Positions 21,538-33,082 of a stretch of DNA of 64,000 nucleotides are shown here, piece by piece; position 1 is the stretch's first letter; every line of letters begins with the position of its first letter. The stretch comes from Ischnura elegans. Its lineage: Eukaryota > Arthropoda > Insecta > Odonata > Coenagrionidae. The translations under genes and the position numbers were made by a program. The stretch spans positions 65,923,585 through 65,987,584 of the forward strand of contig NC_060251.1 of assembly GCF_921293095.1 (NCBI RefSeq). The letters run 5' to 3'. The notes beneath the pieces are model-generated. The model was not told the DNA's origin. It saw only the letters and a list, made by a program, of their open reading frames with translations, and searched no databases.

Positions 21538-23319
21538 TTTTGTCTTCATTTGTGAGTACCGAATATGAATGAAAAGTTTAAAAATTTCATTTTTTATATT
21601 TGGTAAAACATAATTCCTCATTGTAACTTTTATTTAAAGTTAAAAAGAAATCGGGCTTTTACCTATTTGAAAATTATGAGTGGATAAAATATTTTTGTAT
21701 GCGTTCCGACACCTTTTACGGTTATATAGGAAAACAAGTACTGGCTTGGTAACTATACACGGCTCCCTATAATGCAAGTTTCACAGACTTGGAAATGTTA
21801 TCCAATGACCTACTGTTGCGCTATCAATCATTCACAGTATTGCAATCCTAGGATCGGTGTACTGTAGCCCGTGTTTTTTCCGTTTCAATAGCTAGTATAT
21901 GAAGCTCAATGGGGTTCTTCGTTCTTGTGTTCTTGTTTATCTGCCCTAGTACTGGTACAGTTTCACCATACAAGCTTTGTCCCTTTTTTCAGCTAACCTT
22001 TTTCCTTTCTCATATGTTTTATTTTTTGTTAGTTTTTAATGTGTTGTTGTATTTAGTTTTATTCATGTTTTGTCAAAAATTTCGCTTCAAATTGGCGTCA
22101 TGGGTGTTTCTGAAAAACGATTTAAATAAATAAATAAAATAAATATCTTAATATTTATCGGGGGATTTTTCCTTGAAATTGCGCTACGTGTAATCTGGGA
22201 TTTCCTCCGCGTCGGCTCATCGGAAAATATTTGGAAAAGCTCCGACTAAACCTTCGCCCATATCAATATTCCGTCAGCTTTTCCTCCAGTGAGTATAATT
22301 CAAACGAAGTTATTTTGTGTTATGGCATAATCCATCTAGAAGGTCGGTCTTTGGCCTATGGTGCTCCGCAGTTTCGTTTTGCGGTACACCTTCTTGTTAT
22401 TCACTCTGATTATCCCCAAAAACCCCCCCTCACTGCGCCACTGCAAGGTAGGGGACTGTTCCTTTGCCTGATCTACCGCACTTTTCAAGAATTTTTGTGC
22501 GGGGGATGTCCGAAGGTTTCATTCGGGGTTTGAAGCTGGGACTCTTCGGTCAGAAGCCAAGCTTTCTACCCTCTTGATTGCCTCCCTCACCTGCATCTGT
22601 GGCGTCGCGACGCGTCTCGGTTAGTTGGCGATATTTTACTTTAAGGAGTGGTGTTCATTTAGTTTGTGGCACTGTCATGCAGTCGATGATTCTGAAATAT
22701 GTTCTCCTGAGAACTAAATCGAGAGAACGGTTTCTAATGTGAGGATAATAGGGATATGAGATGAAAAATCGAATTCTGCTGATTTTTGAGACCGTCCACC
22801 TGCTACCAACACCTTGGGAGTGGTAGGTATGCTAAACGTTATTCCCCCCTTGTGAGTACTTCAGAAGGACAGCCTAGCCTCTTGTCTTATCGAGTGGATA
22901 CAGTAGCAGCGGCCCTCTCAATGGCTGTCATGTCAAGGGCACGGCGCTTGCATTCCTCTCGAGGATTTCTTGAGAGGGCCGCCTGTGAATGTGTGCTTGG
23001 AGGAGGGGTGCACCATGACCTCCATTTCTCACAGAAGCGATTCGGGCTCTTCGCAGGGAACGTTTTAAATATATTTCGTTCACCTTTGTTTATTCAGCCT
23101 GCATTCATAATTATATCCAAACTTGAAGCTTGTACGTGGTGGAAGGGCTCCGTTTTAGCTATGAAAAACACTTCGTTACATCCGCAATTTATTTATTAAT
23201 TTAATTAATTTCGATTTTTTAGTTAAAAAAGGTCATTATGTCCGCTAGGTAGGTAACAAGAAGTGAACATATATGATGTTCTCTTTGAATGCAGGTTAGA
23301 AATGAAAAACACTTCGTTA
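21538..23319. other. No supported gene
   Basis: AT-rich with a short GC-richer segment at about 22550-23060. GAAAAACACTTCGTTAC occurs at about 23163 and 23304, as if one end of the next inverted repeat were duplicated. No gene. Confidence 0.45.
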
Positions 23320-23464
23320 CTTCCAAAATTTATTTAAAAATTTATAACCGGTTTCGAGGGTCACGCCATTATCAAGTACAAAAATACTATATATCAAGTA
23401 CATAAATACTTGATAATGGCGTGACACCCAAAACCAGTAGAAATTATAAATAAATTGTGGAAGG
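23320..23464. repeat. Inverted repeat, 60-bp arms, Penelope-end-like
   Basis: Arms at about 23320-23380 and 23405-23464 are inverted copies sharing CACGCCATTATCAAGTA and an AATTTATTTA tail. Read outward, each gives TTGATAATGGCGTGA...CGAAACCGGTTATAAA or a decayed form. This resembles the CTGATGA...GAAAC arrangement at Penelope-like termini. Confidence 0.6.
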
Positions 23465-23731
23465 ATGAAACTCAGATTTTTTATTGCTAGATTGCATTGC
23501 AGAAAGAAAACTCAGTGTTTTTCATCGCTAACCAGCATTCATATAGTACAGCCCTCTTATATATATATTAATTAATCAATTAATCTAAAAGGTATGATCT
23601 GCATCTAGATAGTGTATAAATTTGACTTGCAATCGGGGACGAGATAATATTTAGCCGAAGAAATTGTTAATCGGGAGAATTAGCTTTCTGGAATGAAATT
23701 TTTGCTTTGGATTTTTACATGTGAAGTACAA

Positions 23732-24397
23732 AATAGGGTAGTTTCCTTCATAAAAAAAAACGAAAGGCATTGATTGCGATTCGTTACCCACCATTAGTGT
23801 AGTCATAATGTACAAAGTATTTGGTTTTAGAAATACCGGTTTAGACGAATGGCAATGGTAATTTTTATCCTCATTTGAAAAAGGCCAGATTGGCGCCCAT
23901 GCGGTGCCACTCCACGTGACGTCACGGGGACCTAGTTTCTATACGAGTAGATAGGAGTTTTACATCGTCTGAGATTACCAATGCATGCATGAGGCACAGG
24001 GCTCAGGGAAGCATGTCTTAATAATCACCTATTAAAACTGGCTAAGATCGGAAAGTTTTCTTCGTTTGATAAGGTATTAATAATCCTTATTTAAGCCAAG
24101 CGCTACCAGCTAGCAGGGTACTCTGCTACCTGCTAGCATCCTGCGTCGTATCAGCGCTCAAAGCATCGCCCCAAGGTCACCTCACTTGCGGCAGCGGGAA
24201 CCAGAACGACGTCACACGGAGTTTACCCAGCATTCACACTTAGCAGTCGCGTTTTCGCGCGCTTGAAAATTCTCACTTTTTATTTAATCGCGAAAAATAG
24301 ATATCGTCATTTAAAAATCTAAAAGCGTGAAATAAGTCCTCCAGGAGTAATAATCTTTCGATTTAGGCAATAAAAAATACTAGGAAACCACCCTATT
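23732..24397 (+). mobile_element. MITE family A, copy 2 (intact)
   Basis: 666 bp from AATAGGGTAGTTTCC to GGAAACCACCCTATT. The inverted ends are about 15 bp. No ORF. The interior includes a palindromic GCTAGCAGG..CCTGCTAGC-type stretch at about 24110-24140. No target duplication longer than TA can be recognised, so the superfamily is left open. Confidence 0.85.
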
Positions 24398-25940
24398 ATG
24401 TAATTTGTCTCATGCCATTTTTTTAATTTGCTGGTAAACCCGGAAAGTGTTACGTCATTATTGTATAAGATTATTTATTTTTACAATCCATCCTAGACCA
24501 TTTTCTACGAGAGTGAGTGAGCAACTCTATCGACGTACTGCACCTGCACCGCTGGCAGAAGGTCTAGAACACGTCCCCTTCGTTAGACTGTGTTCCGCGT
24601 GTTAGGTTGTGTTAAACCAGTTGAACGACTGGGATTGCTTCGCTTACGATCATGTATTGATAGTTTATAAATAGAGGAAAAAAAGAGTTTGAATAATTAA
24701 GGAGGGTGGTGCTGGATACGAGTTCTATGTCATTTACACGAAAATATCATGTGCACTTTTCATTGTGCCTCATTAACTGACGGCAACAATATGACCCTTT
24801 CCGCGCTGTGGTTTCTGTAACTATCACATTGAAATCCGAAATTTTATGCGAATTTTATAGAAATATCTAAGTTACCAATAAAAGCCGATAAATTTGTCAA
24901 ATTTACGTAATTTGAAATGAAACCAATTTACTTATACTTAATATAACATACTTGATATATTTAGGATCATGATAAAAATACAATTCAAGTTCATCTTTTT
25001 TTATCAGTTAGTATTTTTTTTTAGAGTTGTTGGCAAATGAATGCAGTATCTCAGGCCATATCTCGTTAATTACACGAAAATGGCGCTGCGGTCGCCAAAG
25101 GCAGCTGAGGATAGTGTTAACTTTAAATATAAGGATTGAATTATTTTCATACTCTGTGCCCTTATTTTTCTATTTAGATTCGATGGATGTTGTCTATGAT
25201 GGAAAACATATTTAACAAGGTAAATGCGAAATATATTAGTTTTGTTTGCGTAGTCGCGAATCAATCTCTTCAAGGGAGGATTTAAATTAGGAGCCGGAAG
25301 AATGGACGGAAATATTGAAATTTATGCACGACATGAAGATAATTTGGATATAAGCTTGGCTGGAGATAGAAATATTGTACTATTGTCGGCGTATACCGAG
25401 AATGGTATCAGTATTGCCTAACCCGTTATTCGGTTTGTGAACTTAACGCAATGATGTACTGTTTTTTCTTTATGAGCAAAGTATATGATGATGATTTTTG
25501 AAGGAGCTAAAGTGGTGGATGATTCTAAGTTTTTTTTCTTTAGTATTATTCCAGAAAAGATTATTCTCTTGGTTATATGAGCCTGAACGCAGTAAAAAAT
25601 CGTACACATCACTTATGGACCATTAGTCAGTGACTTATATTGCGCCATGCAATATACTTTTACTGTTATGATAATATCAATTTTGATATGGCGATTGCAT
25701 TTCAATTGTTTATTCTTTTTTATCCTTTGATGAGGTAATTAGAAGTCAGTGCGATGGATTGTTATGTGGAGCTTTACCGTTACTGGGCAAAGGTCCTTAA
25801 TATATATATGTATTATTTTCCCATTTTTATTTAATAGTGAAATTATTTAAAATTTCAGGTGTAAAGGTTATCAGTACGGGAGCGTGGTAGCTAGTGGGGA
25901 GGGCGTTTGACAAGTGAACGAAGGGGTCCGTGTCTCTTGA
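24398..25940. other. No supported gene
   Basis: AT-rich, short ORFs only. Nothing recognised. Confidence 0.45.
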
Positions 25941-25944
25941 AAAG

Positions 25945-26127
25945 CCTTCTGACATCCATAACATAAGTTATCGGTACTGCATGAAACAAGTGACTTAGTA
26001 CGCAGTCACGCGCACGAGTGCAAAATTATATTCACAAAGAATGAAATTCGCCAGGAAAAAAGTCATTTGGCTTTGCCGGGATTCGAACCCGTATCTCCCG
26101 ATTACTGCTCAGGTGTGCTACCTGACC
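25945..26127 (-). mobile_element. SINE family a, minus strand
   Basis: The minus strand contains ATCGGGAGATACGGGTTCGA with ATCCCGGC next, a good tRNA B box, followed by the shared family body. It is truncated on the right by the Harbinger-like insertion at 26130. Confidence 0.6.
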
Positions 26128-26129
26128 TG

Positions 26130-27613
26130 GGGCCGTATTCTGTATTTCGTCGGTACCGCACCGGTCGGTTTCCCTTCCCAGCCCACCGACGGCACATCAT
26201 TCCGTACCGACGACGGTTTCCATACCGACGACGGCTAATTCAGCGATTCAGTATGGTCGTCGGTATCAAACCAGTCGGTACGGTTCCCCCTCCTTCTCAA
26301 ACAGGGAAAATCCGAATATATCCGAAGTTAGAAGTCATCTAACGTGTCTCCACCAATGAAAGAAGGGTAAAAACAAGTGAAGACTCATTGGCACAGTTTG
26401 TTGTCGTCATTCTCAATCTTTTTATTTGCGGAAATTACGACTTATTGCTAGATTAAGATAATCGATATTGGATAAGTTGATAACAATGCTTATATAATGT
26501 GTGGTAGTAATGCTGTACCTACAGAATCGAAGGAAGCAATACTACAACATCACAATATAGTTTGTATGTGATGGAGATTGTTGTTGCTGGAATTAATTAT
26601 TGAAACTATCCTTGAGATCGTAGTTTCTTTTAAATATTGGTTCCGTATATTGCTATTTATTCATGATTTGGTAATATAGTTGTCATAAAGTAAGTTCCGT
26701 CTAAATGTTATCAACGGAAGGTTATGCCATTGGCACCGTAGCAGACGAAAATAACATACCATGGAACGTGAACGTAGGATTCAAAAGCAAATGTAAATGT
26801 CGTATTAGAGGAACAAGTTAGGAAATATTTATAAAAATATGGAGCTGGGTGTAATTAAAAGAAGTGTAATGACGAGGAAGTAAAGAAATTGTGATTGGGT
26901 GAAATACATATGTTTAAGTTGCGCATTCCAAGTGAGAGAAAATGATAATATTGCGGCAAACCTCATACTTATTAACAAATATCTTCTTTTGTCGTCAAGG
27001 GAATCAATTGCTGACGATTAAATGAAATTAAGTTGCCTGTTACAAATGAAAGAAACTGATAGCGTTGTGGCAAACTTCATACTTAAAAGATCTTATTTCT
27101 ATGCCGAGAAAAACGCCAAATGATGATTGAGTGAAATAATAGTCGCCTATTCAGAGTGAGATAAAGTGATAACATTGCGGCAAAACTCATATTTAATAAA
27201 AAATATCTTTTTTATGTCAAAGGAGCAAATAAATGATGATAGAGAGAAATAAAGCCTTACAAGCGAGTGAAAGTGGTAACATAAATGAGAGAAGTCATTA
27301 TATGTTAGCAAACCTCATGTTTATTAACCAATATCTTATATTTCTGTCAAGGTAATCAATATAGATGATGACACAGTGAATTATAGAGGCGTATTCGAAG
27401 GGGCAGAAAAAGATAACATTGCAGAAAACCTCATTATTTACTCGGTGATGAGGTAAAAACAAAATAAAACGTTCAATCCGCACCGGGGAGGTCATGAAAC
27501 CCACTAGTCGGTGGCCGCACCGACACCTTTTTGCTGTCGGTACGTCTACCGACGATCTCCCGTCCTCACGTCGGTGCCGCACCGATCGGTTTTGGAGTTA
27601 CAGAATACGGCCC
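26130..27613. mobile_element. Harbinger-like non-autonomous element
   Basis: 1484 bp with inverted termini GGGCCGTATTCTGTA and a CTG duplication (26127-26129 and 27614-27616). It has the same terminal GGGCC and CWG target as the element at 5257-7599, but a different family. Subterminal regions are full of TCGGTACCG and CACCGAC repeats. No transposase reading is visible. Its centre holds a degenerate tandem array. Confidence 0.75.
26893..27440 (+). repeat. Degenerate tandem array, 105-130 bp unit
   Basis: About five units, each beginning GATNNNGTGAAAT and containing GATAACATTGCGGCAAA, CTCATNTTTA, ATATCTT and a TGTCAA(G)G spacer. Unit starts fall near 26893, 27017, 27126, 27239 and 27368. Non-coding and diverged. 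Confidence 0.7.
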
Positions 27614-27616
27614 CTG

Positions 27617-27850
27617 AACGGCAATCGGGAGATCTGGGTTCGAATCGTGGGTAAGACAAATACTTTTGTCATGGCGGATTTCATCCTTGGCGTATATAAA
27701 AGTTTTCGGATTCCGAGGAGGTATATGGGATGGAACTAGCCAACATACCCTGTATGCATGTAGTTCACGTGCCCGTGCCAGTCCAGGGTGAGCTCTAAAG
27801 TCTCCTTTCCCAAACAACTTGTTAATGTAGAATCACTGAGTGTGTGAGCT
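27617..27850 (+). mobile_element. SINE family a, plus strand
   Basis: This begins in CGGCAATCGGGAGATCTGGG followed by TTCGAATC, then CAAATACTTTTGTCATGGCG and GATTTCATCCTTGGC. That is the same order as the minus copy left of the Harbinger-like element, so the two SINE pieces are head to head. Confidence 0.55.
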
Positions 27851-28004
27851 TAAGCTTATCAATTCACAGAGTACTATGTTACGCGTTACTTTATCTGTAT
27901 GCAGTTAGAGCATAATGTTCCATATTGTTTATTCATTGTTTTTCTCCCTTCACACCTTTCGAAGGTGTCTTGGGGATCCACGAAGTTAATGCAAAGGTTA
28001 CGTA

Positions 28005-28326
28005 TTATCTCTCGTAGTGTCACTGCCCGATATATCGGCTTTTGCCCCTCGGGCGAAAAATGCCACGATTCAATATATCTGCTCGAGTGTAACCCGGATT
28101 AAAAATCATAATTAGGTAATATATTTTGCTCTTTCCCATATCCAATGTATTAGAATATTATAACCAACAAATAATTCCTTTTTAATAAAATAAAAAAATA
28201 CATTTCATCAATATCTGAAAAATCTATTTCATATTGCGTTTTTTCATAGAGTGCTACGAAATTCCTAAATTTACGTCGGAACTTTTCGCTAGTGCCATCA
28301 AATTTCGGGGGCATTAAGAGGGTTAA
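28005..28326. mobile_element. piggyBac-like MITE, copy 2
   Basis: A diverged relative of 817-1141. It shares GATATATCGGCTTTTGCC, a (C)GGGCGAAAA segment and the right end TTAAGAGGGTTAA. The left TTAA has decayed. Confidence 0.5.
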
Positions 28327-29047
28327 AATATTTCAAACGCGTGGAATGCATTACACTTGGTGGACAATCGGAGTTTTTCACTAGTTGCATCATCCATTCG
28401 ATCAGGCTGTTGGGTGATACATGATTTCGGGAAACTCTCGATTCCCCAACGAAGGTGAACTTATGATTCGAATGTGGTTGAGGTCTTCCGTTTATCGAGA
28501 TGGTATGGGTCGGGTAAAGAAAAGATTGGTTTTGGCGGGCAAGTGGAAAAGGATAGGGCGCACAATGAGATAGGAAGAGGACTTGGTCGCAGACGGGAGG
28601 GATGTTGAGGAAGAAAAGACTCTTCTCTTTTGGAAGAATGGCAGCCAGACAAACCTCTCGGAGAAGCCACAAAGATTATTATTATTTTTGTTGTCGTCGT
28701 CTTTATTCTCTCGCCTCAAGTGTGCGGCCTAAAGAAGCTTTTTGACTCTCGACCATTGTCCGATGCAGCCTGCCAAAACATCGCACCTGCGTTCGGAGGG
28801 ATCACGTTGAGAGGGGACGGGAGAGAACGTGGATTTAGATGGGGTGTTTTGAATGTCTAAACCTGACCTTTCCGTAGACTTTTCTAATAGTTCGATTGAT
28901 CGAAACCGTCATAGATTGTTTTGACTACATTATAGAATTTTCAAGTCCGCCGCTAGAATTGTTGTCGCTCCGCACGTATATAAATCAGTTTTCAAAACCA
29001 CCACTCGCGGCGCTACCCGTCATCGATTTCCACTTTCCACGAGGAAA
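28327..29047. other. No supported gene
   Basis: A few short overlapping ORFs. The minus ORF at 28298-28672 has no domain. Nothing recognised. Confidence 0.4.
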
Positions 29048-29361
29048 TTAATGGCATTCGTAGGCGGATTTGGGGGTGGGAGGCACAGGGGCGTGCCCTA
29101 CCAGAAGCTGAAAAATTGGCGAGATTTTTAGTACATATATAAATGAATTTTATATTTCAATATAAAAGTTATTTGTATTTTTTATATTAAAATATTATTT
29201 CAAATATTAAAGCTAAAAATATTAAATATTATATTAAAATAAGGATTATATATCCTAGAGTAATTTTTGCCTGTAGTTTTGAATCCCAAATATGAGAAGA
29301 CCGTCTGCTCTCAGGCCCTTTTGCACGCCCAGAAAAAATCCTGGATCCGACCTTAATGGCA
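29048..29361. mobile_element. hAT-like MITE candidate
   Basis: A perfect 9-bp direct repeat TTAATGGCA (29048-29056 and 29353-29361) brackets 296 bp. The ends resemble GGCGGATTTGGGG and GGTCGGATCCAGG, of the GGCGGATCCAG type common in hAT MITEs. The interior is AT-rich and non-coding. Confidence 0.5.
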
Positions 29362-29804
29362 CCAATGCGTAACTTAGCAAATAAATCATGCAAAGCAAGC
29401 ATTTAACGATTGATAACTAAAAAAGACCACTTCCGCTATGGTTTAGAGATAAACACAAATTACACGTGATACCGCTGCCAAGTAGTACCGCTGAATGAAA
29501 TGCGCGCGAAACTGCAACAGATATAACGCTCATTCACCATGTCCTTAGGTCTAATTTAATTGAGTCCCATTTTTTTTGACTATCGTCAACAACTGAAATA
29601 AAATTAATGAGATTCGTGTCACCGTAAACCGCACACTGGAAGCCAAGGTGAACCTAGCCCGGGACCTCCGAAAATGGACGACTGCCATGCATTTTGAATG
29701 AGAAAGTGCGCAAAATTTAAGTGTGAGAAGAGCATTTCGAGGTGCAAAAATTTTAGCATCTGGTGGAATGCAGGACATTTATAGTACGAGACTCAATATC
29801 ATTA

Positions 29805-30000
29805 AATTTATATTATTATTATGTAAGTATTTTACCGATTAAGGTAGGTTTCCATTGGGTACCCAGGAAGCGCTCTTGTAGTCTCCATTTTCAACATCCC
29901 CTCCTCGATCAGTAATTGCCCCAATTATAGATTGTGTCTCTACCGTATCTCACCTAGAACTTGGCTCCTCTTGCCCACCATGTCTAGCACTTCGTCATTT
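29805..30000 (-). pseudogene. LINE family 2, 3' end, minus
   Basis: The minus strand reads a degenerate SEVLDMVG...EIR segment and then the family-2 3' end (ATGGAAACCTACCTT) and an ATT-repeat tail at 29808-29822. It is homologous to the plus copy that follows and head to head with it. Confidence 0.6.
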
Positions 30001-30029
30001 TTCTTCCTCTCCGTCCACTTCCGGAGATG

Positions 30030-30345
30030 AGGAGGAACAGCGAAGTGCTGGACATGGTGGGTGAGGGGAGGCAGCTTTTAGATGAGATACGGAGGAGACA
30101 GAAGGTATGGATGGAGCACATAGCGGGGTTGGAATGTTGAAAATAGTGTAAGAGGGTAGAATTAGGTAAACGAGGGAGAGGAAGGACGGGAATAAGATTT
30201 CAAGATAGAATGAAGGGTGGTAGGCCTTATTGTGAATTGAAGAGGGAAGTGCTTGATGGAAGGGGATGCTCCCATAATTCTTCTTTAGTACTCCATGGAA
30301 ACCTACCTTGAACGGTAGAATACTTAAATAAAAAAAATATTTTAT
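30030..30345 (+). pseudogene. LINE family 2, C-terminus and 3' end
   Basis: On the plus strand SEVLDMVGEGRQLLDEIRRR, then VWMEHIAG, and after frameshifts RMKGGRPYCELKREVLDGRG lead into the 3' end CTCCATGGAAACCTACC. These are the last codons of an RTE-like LINE RT polyprotein downstream of the RT core. Confidence 0.65.
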
Positions 30346-30539
30346 TCTACCCATGAAGATATGGAACATGAATCCTTAGATACCCATATGGAAACTTTTG
30401 CGACCTTCCCCATCTCATCTCCTTCCACACTGAAACTTCCACTGAATTCATTATAAATTATATATAATGTATTTATAAGTTCTAAATAATATTATAATAT
30501 ATCAGTACCTAGCAGGGAGGTGATGTTGTTTTTAAAGAC

Positions 30540-30725
30540 TAAAACGCTGGGTAAAAGAGGGAAAGGAAGAAGAAGTACAGGAATTTTAGAATGAAAGGGA
30601 ATAGGACTAATTGTGAATTGAAGAGGGAAGTACATGAAGGAGGGGGTAGGCTGCCAAAATTTTACTCGGGTACTCCATGGAAACCTACCGTAATCAGAAG
30701 AATACTTTATACAAGTATATCAGTC
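30540..30725 (+). pseudogene. LINE family 2, second 3' end
   Basis: Repeats the NCELKREVHEGGG-like codons and the ACTCCATGGAAACCTACCGT 3' end seen at 30240-30310. A short 5'-truncated copy. Confidence 0.6.
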
Positions 30726-30764
30726 CAGTTCACCATCTCGACTTATGAAAAGTTCTCTGCTACA

Positions 30765-30840
30765 GAATTTGAATCACGGGGCCCATAGAGTGTGAATCAA
30801 AAACTGTAGCCATTACACCAACCCGATCCCCTGGAATTTG
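30765..30840 (-). mobile_element. SINE family b, tRNA-like head
   Basis: The minus strand reads GGGATCGGGTTGGTGTAATG, GCTA and, about 30 nt on, GTGATTCAAATTC, which are A- and B-box-like. The same head starts the copy at 55235-55442 on the minus strand. Confidence 0.5.
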
Positions 30841-31770
30841 GATTGATGCAAAGTTTCAATACTGTGGGCTGTGCGGGCTGGAAGCTATGTATATTGTTTC
30901 ATAAGATGTGTCAACAGTGCTGCAGTTGAAAAAAAATTTAGGCGGTACTCACCAAAAATTCCAACAGCTGAAAATGTATTATACATCCGGCCGCGAAGAT
31001 ATTTTAATCAGTACTTCGCTTATAACGAGTTTGGATTTCAGAGAGTACGCCGTACCGGCCAAACTACATCACTGTGTATCAATGAATAGTTTCCCTCTTA
31101 TTTAGTTGTCAAAGTTTAATTTTAATGAAGTTAATGCACTCCATGCTCTTAACAATCGCGCAGCAATATGAAATTTGCAGAAATACTTAGACGTTTTCCG
31201 TTTCGGTGCAATTTACCTCAACCCAGTCATAATAGGTCTGTCGATCGAAGGAAATACCTATTTAAATGTTTGAGTTTTTGCATTTAAAAGGAATTCACGA
31301 TAACGTCCTTTTCGAGAGTTTACTGAACGAATATCGTTGTTCATACATAAGAACGAGAAATGGAGTCGAAGTTGTATCTTCCCCCCTAAGGGTATTGCCA
31401 TCGCGTTCACACTCCACTGGCAAGCACCTGCCTCAACCAACAATGAGACCTCGCAGACTAGTGGAATTGAGTGGAGAACGTGGTCACCGCCAATTGATTT
31501 GCTGCACCGTCATCATCGTCTTTGTCCATTCGGAGGACTTTGCCCGCGCAACCACCGCTCTGGGCCTTCGATACTCGCTTTTCGCGGCTTCGTCCGTCCT
31601 GTTGACAGCTCGCATCCTAGCAGCCGTCGCGTCTTCTCCGGCAAACCATTCAATCTACCCTCCACCCACCGGCTAGCAGTTGGGAAAATAAGGTGCCTAT
31701 GCCCAATGCCAATAAATTCTGCCTCCCGGATACGCCATACTACTTAATTCATCCTATAACGTCTCTTATC
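30841..31770. other. No supported gene
   Basis: Overlapping plus ORFs of 136 codons at 31266-31747 are in two frames over the same GC-richer DNA with no domain. Not called. Confidence 0.45.
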
Positions 31771-31784
31771 ACCCCAAAGATTGT

Positions 31785-32930
31785 GTTGAGTCGCCGCAAA
31801 AATCCTTAAGACTCAAGTTTTAGCCGAAATAACCTCAAGACTTACTAGAAAATTTTCAGTCATGTGATTCTCATTCTATACTTGAAAAAATATCTCCTGT
31901 TTAAACTTCGCCGTTAATTTAGTTGCAAAAAATGAAAAGTTGTTAATTAGCACAATTCATTAGCTCAATACAGTAGAACTCAAACATAATGTGTTGTCTT
32001 GTTTATCCGAAGTTTTGCCCGCGAACTTAGAGAACATCTTCAGGCCGTCTCTCCTCACCGATATATGCGATTGCCTCCGCGAAAATATTATGCGATGAGT
32101 CGCCGCAAAGATCATGAAGACTCCAGTCTAAGCCCAAATAATCTCGAGACTGAGTAAACAATTTTCAATTATGTAACTCATTCTGAAGTTGAGAAAATGT
32201 TTCCTGTTCAAGCTTGAGTTTGGCCACTAAATATTGTTTGATTATCGGAAATCGTTAACACAAAACAATAAGTCTCTGAAATAATTCTGTTAACTTGGTG
32301 ATTGTCTTGTTTGTCCGACGCTTTTTCTGCGTACCTTGATATTATCTTCAGGCCGTCTCTCATCTCCGCAAAGATTATGCGTTGGGTCGCCACAAAAATA
32401 CTCCAGTTTGAGCCGAAATAACCTCAAGACCTATTTTAAATTTTGTAACTCATTTTATATTTGTAAACATTTTCCTGTTCAAGCTTCGCCGTTAATTGAG
32501 TTGTGAAAACTGAAGAGTTTTTTATTAGCGCAATTCATTAACACATTAAATTATGACTCCAACATAATGTATTAATTGCCTTGTTTATCCGACGCTTTGT
32601 TTGCGTACTTTGATAACTCTTTCAGGTCATCATTCCTCACTTCAAATGTTGTGTTGAGTTGCCGCAAAAATGATAAAGACTTCAGTCTAAGCCGAAATAA
32701 TCTTAAGACTTTCTAGCCATTTTTCAATTATGTAACTAATTCTATATTTAAAATTTTTCCTGTTCGAGTTTCACTGTTAATTGAGTTTTAAATAATAAAG
32801 GGTCGGTAATAAGTGCAAGTCATTAACACAAGACTCTTACGTAATATGTTAATTTGGTGATTGCCTTGTTAATCGGATGCGAATGTTTACTGTCTGCGGA
32901 TTTTGATAACATTTTCAGTGTTGCAGAATA
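31785..32930 (+). repeat. Tandem repeat, four units of 270-310 bp
   Basis: Unit starts at 31785, 32094, 32381 and 32653 share GTTGAGTCGCCGCAAA, then GACTCCAGTCTAAGCCGAAA, TAACCTCAAGAC, TTTTCAATTATGTAACTCAT, CCTGTTCAAGCTTCGCCGTT, CTTGTTTATCCGACGCTTT and TTCAGGCCGTCTCTC. Units are diverged by roughly a fifth and non-coding. Confidence 0.8.
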
Positions 32931-33082
32931 TATAATAGAATTCTGTTTATCCCTATAGACGGTATCAGTATAAGCTGGTGAAACTCCAGCAATGGAGACT
33001 GCCATATGAATCAAAATTCAGTTCTACAACCCAGTTTTGTAATTGAATTCCCTGGGGGACAAAATTATCTAATTAATAATTT

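Noticed and set aside
28298..28719. Overlapping minus ORFs of 69-124 codons
   Set aside because: Three frames over the same stretch, no domain, and the longest begins in the piggyBac-like MITE border.
31785..32930. CRISPR-like array
   Set aside because: Units are about 290 bp, diverged throughout, with no short identical repeats separated by unique spacers. The sequence is eukaryotic.
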